DNA from: Phycisphaeraceae bacterium
Lineage (GTDB): Bacteria > Planctomycetota > Phycisphaerae > Phycisphaerales > SM1A02
DNA length: 64,000 nucleotides
Assembly (NCBI GenBank): GCA_019636755.1
Contig: JAHBWZ010000006.1
Location: forward strand, 186,001-250,000
Direction of reading: 5' to 3'
This document shows, piece by piece, positions 60,771 through 64,000 of this stretch (the stretch's first letter is position 1; each line of letters starts with the position of its first letter). The translations under genes and the position numbers were made by a program. The notes under the pieces were generated by a model. That model did no database searches. It was not told where the DNA came from and saw only the letters and a program-made list of their open reading frames with translations.

Positions 60771-61664
60771 ATGCATCCACGGACATTCAGGAATCAGGCC
60801 GGATCAGCCGGATCGATCAGCGTGATCGCCGGCGCCCTCGTCCTCGGCGCAGCAACGCCGCTGCTGGCGGAGGACACGGTCGCACTCCCGGCGACGATCC
60901 GCGACTTCAAGGCGTACGACGAGAGCGGCGGACACAACGACTTCCAGCGGTACTCGGGAACGACGCGCGTCGGCCTGGTCCAGGAACTGCTCGACGAGGA
61001 CGGCAAGCCCGCCCTGAAGAGCCAGTCCGGCGTCGAGATCCGCACGGAATTCCGCGATGCCCAGGGCCGCAACATCAACCCGGCGCTGTACAACCCCAGC
61101 CTCGGCGATGTTGCCGGCGTCCTGGAGCCGCGCTCCGATCACCGGATCTACTCGCCCGCCTCGTTCCACTCCTGGTATCGCGACGTACCCGGTGTCAACC
61201 TCTCCAGGGTGATTCATCTCACGCTGCGGCGGGCACCGGGCTCGGACGTCTACATCTTCGACAGCGATACCGCGCCGGAGTTCGTCGGCCTCGGCGGCTT
61301 CTTCCCGATCAACGGCGATCTCTTCGGCAACTACGCGTCGTGGGGGAAGAACTTCCACTTCACCACCGAGGTGCAGACGGAGTTCACCTACCGGCGCAAC
61401 GCCGGATACGTCTTCACGTTCTCCGGCGACGACGACGTCTGGGTGTACATCAACGGTCGACTGGTCATCGACCTGGGTTCACTGCACTCGCGCAAGGAGC
61501 AGACGATCGACCTGGACCGCCTGGACTGGCTCGAGGACGGTCGGGTCTATCCGCTCGCGATCTTCCACGCGGAACGGCGCACCAGCGCGTCCAACTTCCG
61601 CATGGAGACCACCCTGCCCCTTCGACCGGCCGGGCTTCCGCAGGTGACGGCGGCGTTCGACTGA
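60771..61664 (+). CDS. Secreted fibro-slime domain protein
   Basis: The 297-residue protein has a signal peptide (1-33, ending LLAED) and a fibro-slime/PA14-like domain: TIRDFKAY near 42-49, and the calcium-site-like FSGDDDVWVYINGRLVIDLG near 221-240 followed by the LHS and DLDRLDW motif. Such domains occur in cellulose-binding and slime proteins and probably bind carbohydrate. It has no PEP-CTERM tail. The ATG at 60771 has AAGGAG 7 nt upstream; the GTG at 60765 is too close to that site. It appears monocistronic. Confidence 0.87.
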   Translation: MHPRTFRNQAGSAGSISVIAGALVLGAATPLLAEDTVALPATIRDFKAYDESGGHNDFQRYSGTTRVGLVQELLDEDGKPALKSQSGVEIRTEFRDAQGRNINPALYNPSLGDVAGVLEPRSDHRIYSPASFHSWYRDVPGVNLSRVIHLTLRRAPGSDVYIFDSDTAPEFVGLGGFFPINGDLFGNYASWGKNFHFTTEVQTEFTYRRNAGYVFTFSGDDDVWVYINGRLVIDLGSLHSRKEQTIDLDRLDWLEDGRVYPLAIFHAERRTSASNFRMETTLPLRPAGLPQVTAAFD

Positions 61665-61698
61665 GACGCCCCCCGTCCCGTTCCTGACCACCACCCGT

Positions 61699-62427
61699 TC
61701 ACGGCGCGGCGGCCCGGATCTCCCCCTCGGACGATCCGGGCCGCCGCAGCGTGGTGAGCGTCATGCCGCCGACCGCCTCCACGCGCAGTTCAAGCACCTG
61801 GCCGGGATGCAGCGGCGCGTAGACCGCCTCGCCCTGGGCCACGCGCACGCCGATGCGCGCTGCCTGCGCCGGATCCGCTGCAACCTCCCAGAACTGCCGC
61901 CAGATCTCGCGTTCGAATCGCGCCAGGTCGCCCGCCGCGTATCCGGGCGGAACGGCACCGGGCAGGTCGATGGGGATGGCGTCCGCCGGCGCGAGCTCCT
62001 CGGAGAACACGCGGCGCAGCAGCACGAGCGTCCGTCCCCGCAGCGGGTGCCCCGCGCCGACATCCGCCGGATCGAAACGGACGGTCCATGCATCGATGTA
62101 GGCGACGCCGCCCGGGATCAGGAACCGCTGCCGCGCGATGTCCCGTCCGTCGTCGTCGAGCTCGATGAGCAGGAACACGGTGTCGATCGGGCGGCCATCG
62201 ATGCCGATCCGCTGCTCTTCGACCACCAGGTGGGCGATACGGTGGCTGCGGCTCAGCCGGGCCATCGCCGCCTCGCGCTCCGCCAGGCGCTGCGCGAACG
62301 CATCGTTCAGAGCGCGGAGTTCCTGGAGCGCCCGCGATTCATCCCGCCGGGCGATCCGGCCGGCCACGAAGAAGATCGCGGCGCCGAGCACCGCGGTGAG
62401 GGTGAGAGTCCGGAGAAATGTCTGCAT
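61699..62427 (-). CDS. Membrane-anchored coiled-coil protein
   Basis: The family is unknown. The 242-residue product has one N-terminal membrane helix (about 8-25), a coiled coil (30-65) and an extracytoplasmic domain (66-242) without known motifs. The ATG at 62427 begins the helix; an ATG further upstream is also in frame. It diverges from the large secreted protein on the right. The last codons encode half of a 15-bp hairpin. Confidence 0.7.
   Translation of the reverse strand: MQTFLRTLTLTAVLGAAIFFVAGRIARRDESRALQELRALNDAFAQRLAEREAAMARLSRSHRIAHLVVEEQRIGIDGRPIDTVFLLIELDDDGRDIARQRFLIPGGVAYIDAWTVRFDPADVGAGHPLRGRTLVLLRRVFSEELAPADAIPIDLPGAVPPGYAAGDLARFEREIWRQFWEVAADPAQAARIGVRVAQGEAVYAPLHPGQVLELRVEAVGGMTLTTLRRPGSSEGEIRAAAP
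61706..61747. terminator. Bidirectional terminator hairpin overlapping a coding end
   Basis: GCGGCGGCCCGGATC (61706-61720) pairs perfectly with GATCCGGGCCGCCGC (61733-61747) around a 12-nt loop. It lies 41 nt after the fibro-slime stop and within the last codons of the converging gene. There is no T-tract. Confidence 0.6.
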
Positions 62428-62521
62428 GGGCGTGTCGAGGAAGGATCGGCATCCGGCCGGATTCCGCATGAGGCGGAGAATCGACGGGACCGCGCCGGGA
62501 TTCGCCGATGAGTCCAGCGAC

Positions 62522-64000
62522 ATGTCCGCCGCCACCGGATACCGCCGTCCTCGCGCCCGCCACGACGCCTTCCCACGGACCGCCGTCCTCCTGGCAGCGC
62601 TGGTCGCTGTACCGACGGCGATCCCGGACCCCGGCGCCGCGGACGCCGGGCCGCGCTCCCGCCTGGTCCGGTCCTTCGACTTCGAGGATGCGGAGCGCCT
62701 GCCGATGACGTTCCCCCGTCCGTTCACGAACCTGGCCGACCGGTTCGGTGGCGGGCGGCTGGGCCGGATGGCGCTCAGCCGCGACGAGGCCGCGAGCGGC
62801 CGCTGGTCCCTGCTCTTCGAGCCGGACGGGGCGTCGCTGGGTGCCGGCATTCCTCCCGGCGAGATCCCGGTCGTCCCGTTCGCAGACCACCGCGTCCGGA
62901 TCCTCGTCCGCACGCGCGACCTCACGCGGGGCGGGGCGCGACTTGCAGGCCGACTGCATCGCGCCGACGGCTCGATCATCGCCGCGAGCGAACGGGTCTC
63001 GCCCCCGGTACGTGCCGAGGAGGCATGGACCGAGATCGCGATCATCGTCCCGGGGGACGACCCGGCGGCCGCCCACCTCTCGGTGGACCTCCTGGTGACC
63101 CAGCCCGCCCTGCTCGAACCCGGGCGCCCGACACCCCCGGAAATCCGGGGGCGTGCATGGTTCGACGACCTCACCATCACGATCGAACCGCGCGTCACGC
63201 TGACGCCGGCGGACGCGACCGGGATGGTGGACTCCGGTGCCGGGTCGGCGCTTCGCCTGGAGGTGCGCGACGCCGTCCACGAGTCGCTCACGGCCTCGCT
63301 GGAGATCCGCGATGCGCTCGGGAGCGTCGTGCATCGGCTGACGACGCCCTGTCCCCGCTCCGGGGCTCCCGTCGACCTGCCCGTCCCGCCGCTGCCGCCC
63401 GGCTGGTACGAAGCGGTCAGCCGCGTGCGGTCGATCGACGGGCTGCTCGCACAGCGCGCGGTCCGCTTCACCGTCCTCCCGGCGCCCCGCACCCGGAGCA
63501 GCGGAACGCCTGCCTTCGCGGTGTATCTCGCCGCGGATGGCGCCGACCCGGCCATGACCGCCGCGCGCGCCCGCGGGCTCGGCGTCCGTGATGCGCTGCT
63601 GGAGATTCCGCCGGGCGCTGCGGCCGCGCCCGAGACGCGCTCGGCCACGGCGCTCACCAGCCGGACCGCGGAGTCGATCTCGCGCGCCGACCTGGATCCC
63701 GGGTTCGTCCTTCCGCAGACGCCACCCGAGCAGGCGCACCCGCGCATCGAGTCGCTCCTGACCGACCCGATCTTCCGGGCGCGTTTCTGGCAATACGGCG
63801 CCGCGGACTTCTCCACGGAGCGCGTGCCGTCATCGCACCGGCTCGAGGATGCGGAGCGCGTGCTGCTCGGCGTGCACCACGATGCGCGCATCGTCCATCC
63901 CGTCAGCGTGCTGGCGGATCCCGAGGCCATCCGCGCGGAGACGCCGCTGGCCATCATGATTCCCAGAGCGCTGCGCCCGTCGGAGATCCCCGATGCGCTG
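62522..64000 (+). CDS. Large secreted protein with jelly-roll-like N-terminal domain, partial
   Basis: The frame is open from 62522 to the window edge (at least 493 residues) and continues beyond it. A signal peptide (about 12-42) precedes a beta-rich region of about 180 residues (FDFEDAERLPM, then AWFDDLTITI). This looks like a carbohydrate-binding jelly roll, with a second beta domain near 190-280 and a mixed region after 300. It may lead to a glycoside hydrolase domain, but nothing seen proves this. An in-frame ATG at 62468 would add 18 residues. It diverges from the coiled-coil gene. Confidence 0.65.
   Translation, partial: MSAATGYRRPRARHDAFPRTAVLLAALVAVPTAIPDPGAADAGPRSRLVRSFDFEDAERLPMTFPRPFTNLADRFGGGRLGRMALSRDEAASGRWSLLFEPDGASLGAGIPPGEIPVVPFADHRVRILVRTRDLTRGGARLAGRLHRADGSIIAASERVSPPVRAEEAWTEIAIIVPGDDPAAAHLSVDLLVTQPALLEPGRPTPPEIRGRAWFDDLTITIEPRVTLTPADATGMVDSGAGSALRLEVRDAVHESLTASLEIRDALGSVVHRLTTPCPRSGAPVDLPVPPLPPGWYEAVSRVRSIDGLLAQRAVRFTVLPAPRTRSSGTPAFAVYLAADGADPAMTAARARGLGVRDALLEIPPGAAAAPETRSATALTSRTAESISRADLDPGFVLPQTPPEQAHPRIESLLTDPIFRARFWQYGAADFSTERVPSSHRLEDAERVLLGVHHDARIVHPVSVLADPEAIRAETPLAIMIPRALRPSEIPDAL

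Overview
This window looks like chromosome from a high-GC member of the Planctomycetota, most likely class Phycisphaerae. The evidence is two exported proteins with PEP-CTERM-like tails ending in Arg runs, a cytochrome with dockerin-like DLNGDG/WG repeats, a fibro-slime protein, Yip1/zinc-ribbon membrane proteins, the futalosine menaquinone enzyme MqnC and LL-diaminopimelate aminotransferase. I saw no tRNA, rRNA, CRISPR array, insertion sequence or prophage. The assignment rests on gene content read by eye.

Layout. 1-6.6 kb: the start of a TPR/serine-hydrolase-like gene that runs off the left edge, a tRNA-dihydrouridine synthase, and two paralogous PEP-CTERM-like proteins on either side of a secreted five-haem cytochrome. 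6.7-23.5 kb: a long leftward type IV pilus/type II secretion-like operon. It holds the major pilin, two more prepilin-like genes, PilM-N-O-P-Q, then a lipoprotein, histidine kinase, response regulator, HD-GYP and STAS cassette, then PilB and PilC. A PilZ-like gene lies just upstream. 23.6-27.4 kb: DUF1015, serA and serC. 27.4-41.9 kb: leftward envelope and exopolysaccharide genes (Wza-like exporter, exosortase-EpsI fusion, giant TPR protein, Wzc-like protein, epimerase, WecA-like transferase, tyrosine phosphatase). 42-51.8 kb: housekeeping genes (lipA, dapL, rplT, rpmI, pheT, cyclodeaminase) plus an ECF sigma factor with its probable partner. 51.8-60.6 kb: mqnC and a five-gene leftward operon of an epimerase-HAD fusion, ilvE and three zinc-ribbon membrane proteins. 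60.7-64 kb: a fibro-slime protein, a coiled-coil membrane protein and the start of a large secreted protein.

How the genes fit together. The exosortase probably processes PEP-CTERM-like proteins such as those at 2.4 and 5.9 kb, alongside the polysaccharide made and exported by its neighbours. The pilus operon carries its own two-component and cyclic-di-GMP hardware, which suggests that surface-appendage output is tied to sensing. serA/serC, dapL, ilvE, lipA and mqnC give serine, lysine, branched-chain amino acid, lipoate and menaquinone functions.

Two window-wide features stand out. Many first-in-operon genes have a TAnnnT-type hexamer 5-11 nt before the start codon and no Shine-Dalgarno sequence, as expected for leaderless mRNAs. 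Several enzymes lack a normally essential residue: the HAD nucleophile, the Walker A lysine of the Wzc-like protein, and the catalytic glutamate of SerA.
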